From NCBI GenBank assembly GCA_944388125.1, contig CALXHO010000108.1, positions 1-35,453 on the forward strand: a stretch of DNA of 35,453 nucleotides, read 5' to 3'. Both the position numbers and the translations under genes were made by a program. This DNA comes from an uncultured Gemmiger sp. (lineage in GTDB: Bacteria; Bacillota; Clostridia; Oscillospirales; Ruminococcaceae). Shown here piece by piece: positions 23,538 through 31,548 of the stretch (positions are counted from its first letter, which is position 1; every line of letters starts with the position of its first letter). The notes below the pieces were generated by a model. It was given only the letters and a program-made list of their open reading frames with translations. It had not been told where the DNA came from and ran no database searches.

Positions 23538-24743
23538 ATGAAAAAGTTGATCAGTGGCATGCTGGCAGCTGCTATGGCGCTGAGCCTGGCTGCCTGCTCC
23601 TCCGGCGATACGTCGGAGTCTGCTTCCACTACACAGGATTCTCAGGCTTCCACCTCTGAGGCGGGCGCTTCCCAGGCTTCCATCAAGCTGGGCGGCATTG
23701 GCCCCACCACCGGCGGCAACGCCCAGTATGGCAACGCTGTCAAGAACGGCGAAGAGCTGGCAGTCAAGGAAATCAACGCTGCAGCCGGTTACGATGTATT
23801 TGAGCTGAAGTTTGAGGATGACGAGAGCGATCCCGAGACGGCGCTCAACGCTTACAATGCCCTGAAGGACTGGGGCATGCAGATTCTGGTCGGACCTGTC
23901 ACCAGCGATCCCAGCCTGAATGTTGCATCCGAGTGTGTCAATGACAATATGTTCATGCTGACGCCTTCCGCCTCTGCAGAGGACGTGGCACTGACCGGTC
24001 CCAACATCTTCCAGATGTGCTTCACCGACCCCAACCAGGGCGTTGTCTCTGCGGATTACATTGCTGACAAGCAGCTGGGTACCAACATTGGTATCATTTA
24101 CGACTCCTCTGATCCGTACTCCACCGGCATCTACACCGCCTTTATGGCAGAGGCTCAGGCCAAGGGACTGAACATCGTTGTCAGCGATGCTTCCTTCACT
24201 GCCGACAACAAGAGTGACCTTTCCACTCAGGTTCAGAGCTGCCAGGCAGCCGGTGCCGATCTGGTCTTCCTGCCCATCTATTATAATGAGGCAAGCCAGG
24301 TTCTGATTGCTGCCGACCGTATCGGCTATGATCCCATCTTCTTCGGCTGTGATGGTATGGACGGCATCCTGAGCGTGGAGGGCTTTGACACCAGCCTGGC
24401 TGACGGCCTGATGATGCTGTGCCCCTTCTCCGCTTTCGGTGATGACGAGACCACCACGACCTTTGTCAGCGCCTACAAGGCAGCTTACAATGACGAGACT
24501 CCCAACCAGTTCGCTGCGGATGCCTATGACTGCGTCTACGCAATCTATCAGGCTTTGCAGGATGGTGCGATCTCTCCGGATATGAGCTCCAGCGAGATGT
24601 GCGATGCTCTGAGCGCTGCTTTCACCTCCATGACCTTTGACGGCACCACCGGTGTCGGCCAGACCTGGGATGAGAATGGCATGATCTCCAAAGAGCCGAA
24701 GGTCTACACCATTGAGTCCGGCGCTTATGTCCTGGCTGACTAA
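23538..24743 (+). CDS. livJ: ABC transporter substrate-binding lipoprotein, branched-chain amino acid type
   Basis: A 401-aa surface lipoprotein that captures substrate for the LivHMGF transporter. The signal peptide ends in LAAC with the lipidated Cys20; a Ser/Thr/Glu-rich linker to about residue 50 tethers the periplasmic-binding-protein-like domain (IKLGGIGPTTGGNAQYG onward, family Peripla_BP_6). The family binds leucine, isoleucine, valine or other amides, and the true ligand cannot be fixed from sequence. AGGAGGG precedes the ATG. Codon choice is highly biased, consistent with strong expression. A terminator follows it before livH. Confidence 0.93.
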   Translation: MKKLISGMLAAAMALSLAACSSGDTSESASTTQDSQASTSEAGASQASIKLGGIGPTTGGNAQYGNAVKNGEELAVKEINAAAGYDVFELKFEDDESDPETALNAYNALKDWGMQILVGPVTSDPSLNVASECVNDNMFMLTPSASAEDVALTGPNIFQMCFTDPNQGVVSADYIADKQLGTNIGIIYDSSDPYSTGIYTAFMAEAQAKGLNIVVSDASFTADNKSDLSTQVQSCQAAGADLVFLPIYYNEASQVLIAADRIGYDPIFFGCDGMDGILSVEGFDTSLADGLMMLCPFSAFGDDETTTTFVSAYKAAYNDETPNQFAADAYDCVYAIYQALQDGAISPDMSSSEMCDALSAAFTSMTFDGTTGVGQTWDENGMISKEPKVYTIESGAYVLAD

Positions 24744-24770
24744 GCCTGTCTGACTTTTATTCGATTTGCC

Positions 24771-24810
24771 AAAGGGGGCTGACCGAACGCTGTTTCGGCA
24801 GCCTCCTTTT
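24771..24810 (+). terminator. Terminator/attenuator between livJ and livH
   Basis: AAAGGGGGCTG (24771-24781) pairs with CAGCCTCCTTT (24799-24809) with one wobble, plus an inner CGAA/TTCG stem, followed by TTTTG. It would lower permease expression relative to the binding protein. Confidence 0.85.
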
Positions 24811-24892
24811 GCATTTTGCGCAAAAACGGTGCAATTTTCTTTTGTCAAAGCAATAATTCGGCAGAAAGCACTCGGCATTTGCCACATCTGCA

Positions 24893-24921
24893 TTGTTTCG
24901 GCGCACTTTTTGTGGTACCAT
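24893..24921 (+). promoter_or_regulatory. Possible second promoter before livH
   Basis: TTGTTT (24893-24898), 17-base spacer, TACCAT (24916-24921) preceded by TGG as an extended -10. Weaker than the livJ promoter. Confidence 0.45.
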
Positions 24922-24997
24922 AAATGTATTCGTTTTGCACCTTTGAGGATTCATAGGGGCGAAGCTGGGAAAAGAAAATTGTGAGGTGTGTTTCGCA

Positions 24998-25879
24998 ATG
25001 CAGTTTTTGTCTTACCTGATCAGCGGGATCAGTCTGGGCAGTGTCTATGCATTGATCGCCTTGGGCTACACGATGGTTTACGGCATTGCCAAAATGCTGA
25101 ACTTTGCACACGGCGACATCATTATGATCGGCAGCTACGTAATCTTTTTTGCGTTCGGTTCCTTTGGCTGGAATCCCTTGGTTGCTGTGCTGTTTTCCAT
25201 GGTCATCTGCACCATCCTGGGTGTTCTGATTGAACGCGTTGCCTATCGTCCTCTGCGCGAGGCCCCGTCGTTGGCTGTGCTGATCACGGCCATCGGTGTC
25301 AGCTATCTGTTGCAGCAGGTAGCTCAGCTGCTCTGGACATCCAATGCCAAGAGCTTTACCTCGGTCGTTGGCCTGCAAAAAATCACATTGTTTGACGGAC
25401 AGCTGATCATCTCGGGAGAGACCATCGTGACTATCCTGGTCTGTATTGTCATCATGGTATTCCTGACTCTGTTCGTCAACCACACGGTTCCTGGCCATGC
25501 AATGCTTGCCGTCAGCGAGGACCGCGGTGCTGCCCAGCTGATGGGCGTCAATGTCAACGCCACCATTTCTCTGACCTTTGCCATCGGTTCTGCTCTGGCT
25601 GCTGTGGCCGGCGCTTTGCTCTGCTCGACCTACCCGTCGCTGTCTCCCACAACAGGCGCAATGCCCGGTATCAAGGCCTTTGTCGCAGCAGTTTTCGGCG
25701 GCATTGGTTCGATCCCCGGTGCCTTTATCGGTGGCATTTTGCTCGGTATCATTGAAAATCTGAGCAAGGCATACATCTCGACACAGCTTTCCGACGCGAT
25801 TGTTTTTGCGGTTCTGATTGTTGTGCTGCTCGTCAAACCGACGGGACTGCTCGGCAAGAAAGTCAACGTGAAAGTGTGA
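24998..25879 (+). CDS. livH: Branched-chain amino acid ABC transporter permease LivH
   Basis: A 293-aa membrane permease with about eight helices, one half of the transport channel. The opening QFLSYLISGISLGSVYALIALGYTMVYGI and the GDIIMIGSYV stretch near residue 45, together with the EAA-like loop around GVNVNATISLTFAIGSALAA, mark the LivH family. I start at ATG 24998 (GAGGTG upstream); a GTG twelve bases earlier is possible but would consume the ribosome site. It is followed 10 bases later by livM. Length is typical. Confidence 0.93.
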   Translation: MQFLSYLISGISLGSVYALIALGYTMVYGIAKMLNFAHGDIIMIGSYVIFFAFGSFGWNPLVAVLFSMVICTILGVLIERVAYRPLREAPSLAVLITAIGVSYLLQQVAQLLWTSNAKSFTSVVGLQKITLFDGQLIISGETIVTILVCIVIMVFLTLFVNHTVPGHAMLAVSEDRGAAQLMGVNVNATISLTFAIGSALAAVAGALLCSTYPSLSPTTGAMPGIKAFVAAVFGGIGSIPGAFIGGILLGIIENLSKAYISTQLSDAIVFAVLIVVLLVKPTGLLGKKVNVKV

Positions 25880-25889
25880 GGTGATATCT

Positions 25890-26972
25890 GTGCCGTTGTC
25901 AAGATTGAAAAATATGAAAAAGACGACCAAAAGCAATATCATCACCTTTGGTATCGTCATTGTCTTTTATGTGATCGTTGAGATCCTGTCCGGTGCAGGA
26001 TTGACAAGCAGCTCCTTCGAGGGACAGCTGGTTCCCATCTGTGCCTATGTCGTGCTGGCCGTGTCGCTGAACCTGACGGTCGGTTTTCTGGGCGAACTGA
26101 GCCTTGGCCATGCCGGCTTCATGAGCGCCGGGGCTTTCTCCGGTGTGCTGGTATGGACGCTGCTGGGCCAGACGCTGCCCACCTGGCTGGCTGTTCTGCT
26201 GGCATTCCTTGTGGGCGGATGCGTGGCCGGTCTTTTTGGCTTTGCCATTGGAATTCCGGTCCTGCGCCTCTCCGGTGACTACCTGGCCATTGTTACCCTT
26301 GCATTCGGCGAGATCATCAAAAACGTTATCAATGCCTGCTATCTGGGATATGACTCCAATGGTGTGCACTTCTCTCTGAAAGATGCTGCCTCCATGGGCC
26401 TTGAGGCGGACGGCACCACGCTGATCAATGGTGCCATGGGCATCACTCGGATCAAGACGGTCTCCACTTTTACCATTGGCATTGTGCTTGTGGTGCTGGC
26501 TCTGATTGTCATCCTCAACCTGATCAATTCCCGCGCCGGCCGCGCAATCACAGCCATCCGCGACAATGAGATCGCTGCCCAGAGCGTAGGCATCAACCTG
26601 ACCAAGTACAAGCTAATGGCCTTTGTCACCTCCGCTGTATTTGCGGGTCTGGCAGGCGTTTTGTACGGCCTGAATTACTCCTCGCTGGTAGCCCGCCGTT
26701 TTGACTACAACACGTCCATTCAGATTCTGGTTTTCGTGGTTCTGGGCGGCATGGGCAATATCCGCGGCTCCATTATCGCTGCTGCACTGCTGACGGTTCT
26801 GCCGGAAATGCTGCGCGGCCTGGATGACTACCGTATGCTGATCTATGCGATCGTGCTGATTGTCATGATGATCTTCAACCAGAGCCCCCAGATGATTGCC
26901 TGGAGAAAGCGCATTGCCGAGCGGTTCAAGGACGTCCGCAAGCCGGGTGGCAAAAAGAAGGAGGTGGCCTGA
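25890..26972 (+). CDS. livM: Branched-chain amino acid ABC transporter permease LivM
   Basis: A 360-aa permease partner of LivH with eight to nine helices. Family landmarks are NLTVGFLGELSLGHAGFMSAGAF near residue 54 and the loop AITAIRDNEIAAQSVGINLTKYKL near residue 220. I prefer GTG 25890 because GAGGTGAT lies five bases before it; GTG 25881 is nearly on top of the livH stop, and ATG 25914 (MKKTTKS) is a shorter alternative. A long basic cytoplasmic tail (KPGGKKKEVA) ends the protein. The livG start follows immediately (TGAATG). Confidence 0.92.
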   Translation: MPLSRLKNMKKTTKSNIITFGIVIVFYVIVEILSGAGLTSSSFEGQLVPICAYVVLAVSLNLTVGFLGELSLGHAGFMSAGAFSGVLVWTLLGQTLPTWLAVLLAFLVGGCVAGLFGFAIGIPVLRLSGDYLAIVTLAFGEIIKNVINACYLGYDSNGVHFSLKDAASMGLEADGTTLINGAMGITRIKTVSTFTIGIVLVVLALIVILNLINSRAGRAITAIRDNEIAAQSVGINLTKYKLMAFVTSAVFAGLAGVLYGLNYSSLVARRFDYNTSIQILVFVVLGGMGNIRGSIIAAALLTVLPEMLRGLDDYRMLIYAIVLIVMMIFNQSPQMIAWRKRIAERFKDVRKPGGKKKEVA

Positions 26973-27734
26973 ATGGCTTTGTTGGAAGTAAGCAACCTGG
27001 GCATTGCCTTCGGAGGCCTGCAGGCAGTATCGCAGCTTGATCTTTCCATCGAAAAAGGACACCTGTACGGCTTGATTGGCCCAAACGGTGCAGGCAAGAC
27101 CACAGTGTTCAATATGCTGACCGGCGTCTACCGCCCTACCGAGGGCAACATCGTGCTGGACGGCAAGGATATTACCGGCAGAAGCCCTGAGGCCATCAGC
27201 AAGGCGGGCATTGCCCGTACGTTCCAGAACATCCGCCTTTTCAATGAGATGAGCGTTCTGGACAATGTCAAGGTGGCGCTGCATAACCAGGTGCGGTACA
27301 GCATGATGACCGGCATTCTGCGTCTGCCTTCCTTCCGTGAGAAAGAGCATGAAATGAACCGCCAGGCCCATAAGCTGCTTCAAATTTTCGACCTGGACGG
27401 CCAGGCCAATCTGAAAGCTTCCCAGCTGCCTTACGGCAAGCAGCGCAAGCTGGAGATTGCCCGTGCGCTGGGCACCAATCCCAAGCTGCTTTTGCTGGAT
27501 GAGCCTGCTGCCGGTATGAATCCCAACGAGACCGAGGAGCTGATGCAGACGGTGCGCAGCGTCCGCGACCAGTTCGGAATTGCAATCCTGCTGATTGAAC
27601 ACGATATGAATTTCGTTATGGGCATCTGTGAGGAGATCACAGTGCTCGACTATGGCCGCGTGATTGCCCGCGGCGACGGCCAATCTATCCGCAACAACCC
27701 CAAGGTGATTGCGGCTTATCTGGGAGGTGACTGA
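26973..27734 (+). CDS. livG: Branched-chain amino acid ABC transporter ATPase LivG
   Basis: A 253-aa ABC ATPase that powers LivHM together with LivF. Walker A GPNGAGKTT is near residues 34-42, the Q-loop is RTFQNIRLF, the signature is LPYGKQRKLEIARAL (a LivG-type variant of LSGGQ), Walker B is LLLLDEPAAGMNP and the switch histidine is in IEHDM. GAAGGAGGTGG precedes the ATG, which is directly behind the livM stop. Length and motifs are fully typical. Confidence 0.95.
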   Translation: MALLEVSNLGIAFGGLQAVSQLDLSIEKGHLYGLIGPNGAGKTTVFNMLTGVYRPTEGNIVLDGKDITGRSPEAISKAGIARTFQNIRLFNEMSVLDNVKVALHNQVRYSMMTGILRLPSFREKEHEMNRQAHKLLQIFDLDGQANLKASQLPYGKQRKLEIARALGTNPKLLLLDEPAAGMNPNETEELMQTVRSVRDQFGIAILLIEHDMNFVMGICEEITVLDYGRVIARGDGQSIRNNPKVIAAYLGGD

Positions 27735-27736
27735 TC

Positions 27737-28453
27737 ATGGGGGAGATGCTTTCGGTCAAGAACATCAATGTGTTTTACGGCTCGATTCATGCCATCCGTG
27801 ATGTCTCTTTCCACGTGGATGACGGTGAGATCGTCACGCTGATTGGTGCCAACGGTGCCGGCAAGACCACTACCATGCATGCTATCTCCGGTCTGCTGAA
27901 ACTGCAGAGCGGCGAGATCACCTATTGCGGTGAGATCATCAGCAAGATGGAGGCGCACAAAATCATTCGGCTCGGTCTTTCCCAGGTGCCGGAAGGCCGC
28001 CGTGTGTTCAGCGGTTTGACGGTACAGCAGAATCTGATGCTGGGGGCCTACACCCGCCGTGACGGCAAGGAGGCCATCCAGAACGATTTCGATATGGTAT
28101 ATGAACTGCTGCCGCGCCTGAAAGAGCGCCGCGGTCAGTTGGCGGGCACGCTGTCCGGCGGTGAACAGCAGATGCTGGCCATCGGCCGAGCCTTGATGTG
28201 CAAACCCAAGATGCTGCTGCTGGACGAGCCTTCCATGGGCCTGTCCCCGCTGCTGGTCAAAGAGATTTTCAAGATTATCCGGGACGTCAACCGCAATGGT
28301 GTGACCGTCCTCCTGGTGGAGCAGAATGCCAAGATGGCATTGGAAATTGCCAACCGCGCCTATGTCCTGGAGACGGGGACCATCAAGATGGAGGGCGACG
28401 CTCATGAGCTCGCCAACAACATCGAAGTGCGCAAGGCGTATCTGGGCTGCTGA
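27737..28453 (+). CDS. livF: Branched-chain amino acid ABC transporter ATPase LivF
   Basis: A 238-aa ABC ATPase, the second nucleotide-binding subunit of the Liv transporter. Walker A GANGAGKTTT is near residues 38-47, the Q-loop region is LSQVPEGRRVFSGLTV (a LivF hallmark), the signature is LSGGEQQMLAIGRAL and Walker B is LLLDEPSMGLSP. GGGAGGTGA precedes the ATG; an internal ATG three codons later is the alternative start. It is the last gene of the cluster and is followed by a strong terminator. Confidence 0.95.
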   Translation: MGEMLSVKNINVFYGSIHAIRDVSFHVDDGEIVTLIGANGAGKTTTMHAISGLLKLQSGEITYCGEIISKMEAHKIIRLGLSQVPEGRRVFSGLTVQQNLMLGAYTRRDGKEAIQNDFDMVYELLPRLKERRGQLAGTLSGGEQQMLAIGRALMCKPKMLLLDEPSMGLSPLLVKEIFKIIRDVNRNGVTVLLVEQNAKMALEIANRAYVLETGTIKMEGDAHELANNIEVRKAYLGC

Positions 28454-28481
28454 GACGGAGTGTCATTTCAATCAAAAAAGC

Positions 28482-28517
28482 AAAAGAGGAAACGCATCAT
28501 GACGTTTCCTCTTTTTA
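28482..28517. terminator. Terminator of the liv cluster
   Basis: AAAAGAGGAAACG (28482-28494) pairs with CGTTTCCTCTTTT (28503-28515) around an eight-base loop, then T. The A-rich upstream flank makes it work leftward for the convergent DUF4364 gene as well. Confidence 0.92.
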
Positions 28518-28536
28518 TTTGTATTATAATTTTCCG

Positions 28537-29106
28537 TTACAAAACAGCTTCCGGCGGGGCATCCCCGGGTGAAGGCTCGGTCAACAGGTTGAGCAGCTGG
28601 GAGTAGACCTTGCTGCCTTTTGCAATAAAACGGTTTTTGACCATCTCGGCGGTCAGACGGTCGGGCATGGAAAGACGGATCTGGAAGCTGTCCCGTCCCA
28701 TATCCTCAATGGTGCAGACAACGAGAAATTCATCACCATCCGGCTCGACGTGAGCTTTGTTCTGTGCGGCTTTGTGTACCCAGCTCTGGATACGAATCAC
28801 CGCGCGGACGGCGCTCTCCCGAACGCTGCGGGGGAGATCGTAGGCAAGGGTGTCGGCCACAACAGAACCTTTTTCTGTGATCACAAATCCATTCTCGGTA
28901 GATTCAATCAGCTGTTGGTCTTCCAGTTCATCCAGGGCGTTGACAAACTCAAAATAATTGACCAACTGTTCCTGCAGAAGTGCCCCCTGCATGGCCTCGC
29001 GGGTGAGAGGAGCAGCAGCTTTGACCAGGTAGCACAGCAAAATCCGGATCTCGGTATCGCTTGTAAGGCCGCCGGGCTTTACACCTCCGGTAAAGACTTC
29101 TGCCAT
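28537..29106 (-). CDS. DUF4364 family protein (winged-helix-like)
   Basis: A 189-aa cytoplasmic protein of a Clostridia-specific family of unknown function. Residues about 12-85 look like a winged helix (SDTEIRILLCYLVKAAAPLT, then FVNALDELEDQQLIES and the wing FVITEKG), followed by an alpha/beta domain. DNA binding is plausible but not shown. Of three close ATG codons I choose 29106 because GGGAAG lies about eight bases upstream. It has its own promoter at 29144-29172 inside the gap after the S1-domain gene and shares a terminator with the liv cluster. Confidence 0.83.
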   Translation of the reverse strand: MAEVFTGGVKPGGLTSDTEIRILLCYLVKAAAPLTREAMQGALLQEQLVNYFEFVNALDELEDQQLIESTENGFVITEKGSVVADTLAYDLPRSVRESAVRAVIRIQSWVHKAAQNKAHVEPDGDEFLVVCTIEDMGRDSFQIRLSMPDRLTAEMVKNRFIAKGSKVYSQLLNLLTEPSPGDAPPEAVL

Positions 29107-29143
29107 TGTCATCACTTCCCGCAAAATCATTTCTCTGACATCT

Positions 29144-29172
29144 ATTATACAAAACCGCGCAGAAAGTTACAA
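29144..29172 (-). promoter_or_regulatory. Promoter of the DUF4364 gene
   Basis: Minus strand TTGTAA (29172-29167), 17-base spacer, TATAAT (29149-29144); the -35 lies two bases past the stop codon of the S1-domain gene. Confidence 0.8.
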
Positions 29173-29174
29173 GT

Positions 29175-30083
29175 TCAAAACACCGTCTCAATCTGTTTGC
29201 GGCTTTGGGGCGTGGAGTATGTCCAGTGCTTGAGGCGACCCTTTGTCACAAAATAATGGGGCTCAAAACGGAGGGACTGGCCAAGATTCTTGTTTACCAC
29301 TACCAGCTTGATTTTCATCTTGTCAGGGAGGATACTCTTGATGTAGACGCTGACCGATTGTCCGGGATGCAGCGTAGAATCGGGCTCAGCCAACCCGGCA
29401 AGATTCGGGGCAATTTCGATGAATACACCGTAGTCCTCCACGCTGCGCACAATGCCCACGACCGTTTCGCCGGCAGCGAAACAGGCGGCATTTTCGCTCC
29501 AGGTACCCAGCAATTCGCGCAGGGTCAGCACAATACGGTCCTGAGCGTCTCTTGTTTTGATGGCACACAGCAGCTGCTGCCCTACGGAGACGCGGTCGGA
29601 AGGAGAAGAAATGCGCGATACCGACAGGCAGTCAATGGGAAGCAAGGCTGAAATGCCGCATCCCACATCACAGAAAGCGCCGAAATTCTCAATATGGGTG
29701 ACCGTGCAGGGGATCACGCTGCCGGATTCCAGTGTATCCAGATACTGTGTGCGGCAGGCCCGCTGCGCGGCCGCGCGGGAAAGCAGGTAGACAAACTCTC
29801 CATTTTCATCCTGACAAAAATCGGTGATGACAAAACAGGTCGGGCGCCCTACACGGGTCAGTACGGCGATGTCTTTGATTACCTCGCCGTGGGAAGTGTC
29901 AAGACATTCTTCGTACGGCATGTAGGCTTTGTGCCCGCACAGCTCAAATCGCAGGCGGCGGTTGGTGTCATAGGCGAGGGCGGTGCTTTGCAGCACTTCT
30001 CCCGTCGTGATGCAGCGTTCAAGCTCATCACGGCGCAGGTGATTGGCGTTTCGGCAAAGGCCTTCGGCACGATATTCCAACAT
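29175..30083 (-). CDS. S1 domain RNA-binding protein
   Basis: A 302-aa cytoplasmic protein with at least two OB-fold S1 motifs: about residues 118-192 (GSVIPCTVTHIENFGAFCDVGCGISALLP) and about 203-265 (GETVVGIVRSVEDYGVFIEIAPNLAGL), preceded by a domain resembling the truncated first repeat of S1-like proteins. Firmicute proteins of this size act as ribosomal S1-like or general RNA-binding factors; the precise role is open. AGAGGA precedes the ATG. The C-terminus is basic (KGRLKHW). Monocistronic by position, divergent from DUF951. Confidence 0.85.
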   Translation of the reverse strand: MLEYRAEGLCRNANHLRRDELERCITTGEVLQSTALAYDTNRRLRFELCGHKAYMPYEECLDTSHGEVIKDIAVLTRVGRPTCFVITDFCQDENGEFVYLLSRAAAQRACRTQYLDTLESGSVIPCTVTHIENFGAFCDVGCGISALLPIDCLSVSRISSPSDRVSVGQQLLCAIKTRDAQDRIVLTLRELLGTWSENAACFAAGETVVGIVRSVEDYGVFIEIAPNLAGLAEPDSTLHPGQSVSVYIKSILPDKMKIKLVVVNKNLGQSLRFEPHYFVTKGRLKHWTYSTPQSRKQIETVF

Positions 30084-30154
30084 TTCACATTTCCTCTTTT
30101 CTTATGGTTTCGCAGTTGCGGTGTTTTACTTTATGCGGAGGGAACAGGGGATAT

Positions 30155-30182
30155 TTGCAAAAACGGCAAGGTGGTATATAAT
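30155..30182 (+). promoter_or_regulatory. Promoter of the DUF951-prfA run
   Basis: TTGCAA (30155-30160), 16-base spacer, TATAAT (30177-30182), about 40 bases before the DUF951 start. No better promoter was found further right up to the tgt gene, so it may drive the whole rightward run. Confidence 0.72.
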
Positions 30183-30221
30183 ATTGCTGTGCCGTCATGC
30201 GGCAGGAAAGGCGGGAGCGTC

Positions 30222-30407
30222 ATGGATGTACAGGTTGGCGATGTGATCCAGACAAAAAAGCAGCACCCTTGCGGTGCAAACCGGTTCGACGTGCTGCGCG
30301 TGGGTATGGATTTCAAGATCCGGTGCCAGGGCTGCGGCAGAGAAATTATGCTGCCCCGGGTCAAGATTGAAAAGAATATCAAGAAAGTGCTGCGGGGACA
30401 GGAATGA
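30222..30407 (+). CDS. DUF951 family protein
   Basis: A 61-aa protein of the DUF951 family, widespread in Firmicutes and of unknown function. The pattern is complete: VGDVIQTKKQHPCGANRFDV at the start, then the CQGCGREIMLPR segment with a CxxC pair (and an earlier Cys17), and a basic C-terminus. A small SH3-like, possibly zinc-binding, nucleic-acid-associated protein is the usual guess. I start at ATG 30222 after GGCGGGAG. It precedes prfA by 28 bases, likely cotranscribed. Confidence 0.88.
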   Translation: MDVQVGDVIQTKKQHPCGANRFDVLRVGMDFKIRCQGCGREIMLPRVKIEKNIKKVLRGQE

Positions 30408-30435
30408 TCGTTTTGCCCGCTGCGGAAGGATCACT

Positions 30436-31515
30436 ATGTTTGAAGAACTGCATGAAATCGAGCGCCACTACGAGGAACTTGCCCATCGGATGTCCCTGCC
30501 GGACGCCGCACAGGATCCTGCAGCATATGGCAAAATGACCCGGGAGTACAAGGAACTGGAACCTCTGGTTGAGACCTACCATCAGTACTGGGATATTTGC
30601 CGTGACCTGGATGAAGTGCAGCTGCTTTTGCAGGAAAACAGCCTGGATGCTGAGTTCAAGGCTATGTTACAGCAGGAGGCATGCGAAAACGCACGAAATA
30701 AAACCGAACTGGAAGGAAAGATTCGACTCCTTTTGCTACCGAAGGATGAGGATGATGACAAGAGTGTTATTCTGGAAATCCGGGCGGGAGCCGGTGGAGA
30801 GGAAGCTGCACTGTTTGCCCACAGTCTGTGGCGGATGTATCAGATGTATGCCTCTGGTCGCGGCTGGCACTGCCAGATTGTCAGTCTGAATGAGACGGAG
30901 CTGGGCGGTGTCAAGGAACTGATCCTTTTGGTGGAGGGCAGCGGTGTTTACAGCCGCCTGAAATTTGAAAGCGGGGTTCACCGTGTCCAGCGCGTCCCGG
31001 AGACAGAGACGCAGGGGCGAATCCACACCTCCACGGTGACGGTTGCTGTGATGCCCGAGGCAGAGGAAGTGGAGCTGTCCATTGATCCCAAGGATTTGCG
31101 GATCGATACCTTCCGGGCCTCAGGGGCGGGCGGCCAGCACATTAACAAGACCTCGAGTGCGATCCGTGTGACCCATATCCCCACTGGTATGGTGGTGGAG
31201 TGCCAGGACCAGCGCAGCCAGAGAGAAAATCGTGAGCAGGCGCTGAAAGTCCTGCGCAGCCGCCTGCTGCAGCAAAAGCAGGCGGAGTATGACGCAGATT
31301 ATAATGCGCGCCGCCAAAGCCAGGTTGGCACCGGCGACCGCAGTGAGCGCATCCGCACCTACAATTTCCCGCAGGGACGTCTGACCGATCACCGGATCGG
31401 GCTTACCATTTATAAGCTGGATGAAGTCCTCAACGGAGATTTGGATCTTGTTGTGGAGCCGCTGACGCTGGCTGATCAGGAAGCCAAGCTCCGGGCGCGG
31501 GAAGCGCAGAATTAA
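30436..31515 (+). CDS. prfA: Peptide chain release factor 1
   Basis: A 359-aa class I release factor reading UAA and UAG stop codons and triggering peptidyl-tRNA hydrolysis. The catalytic GGQ is at residues 232-234, followed by HINKTSSAIRVTHIPTG, and the RF1-type segment GRIHTSTVTVAVMPEAEE precedes it. Length fits RF1. I start at ATG 30436 with AAGGA upstream; an earlier in-frame start at 30274 would overlap DUF951. In B. subtilis prfA is followed by prmC, the GGQ methylase; here Sua5 follows directly. Confidence 0.96.
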   Translation: MFEELHEIERHYEELAHRMSLPDAAQDPAAYGKMTREYKELEPLVETYHQYWDICRDLDEVQLLLQENSLDAEFKAMLQQEACENARNKTELEGKIRLLLLPKDEDDDKSVILEIRAGAGGEEAALFAHSLWRMYQMYASGRGWHCQIVSLNETELGGVKELILLVEGSGVYSRLKFESGVHRVQRVPETETQGRIHTSTVTVAVMPEAEEVELSIDPKDLRIDTFRASGAGGQHINKTSSAIRVTHIPTGMVVECQDQRSQRENREQALKVLRSRLLQQKQAEYDADYNARRQSQVGTGDRSERIRTYNFPQGRLTDHRIGLTIYKLDEVLNGDLDLVVEPLTLADQEAKLRAREAQN

Positions 31516-31548
31516 AAATAAGGGAAACAGGGAAAGAGGCTGACAGTT

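Noticed and set aside
23457-24893. A 478-codon minus-strand frame over livJ
   Set aside because: Shadow frame; it crosses the livJ leader and terminator and lacks any motif.
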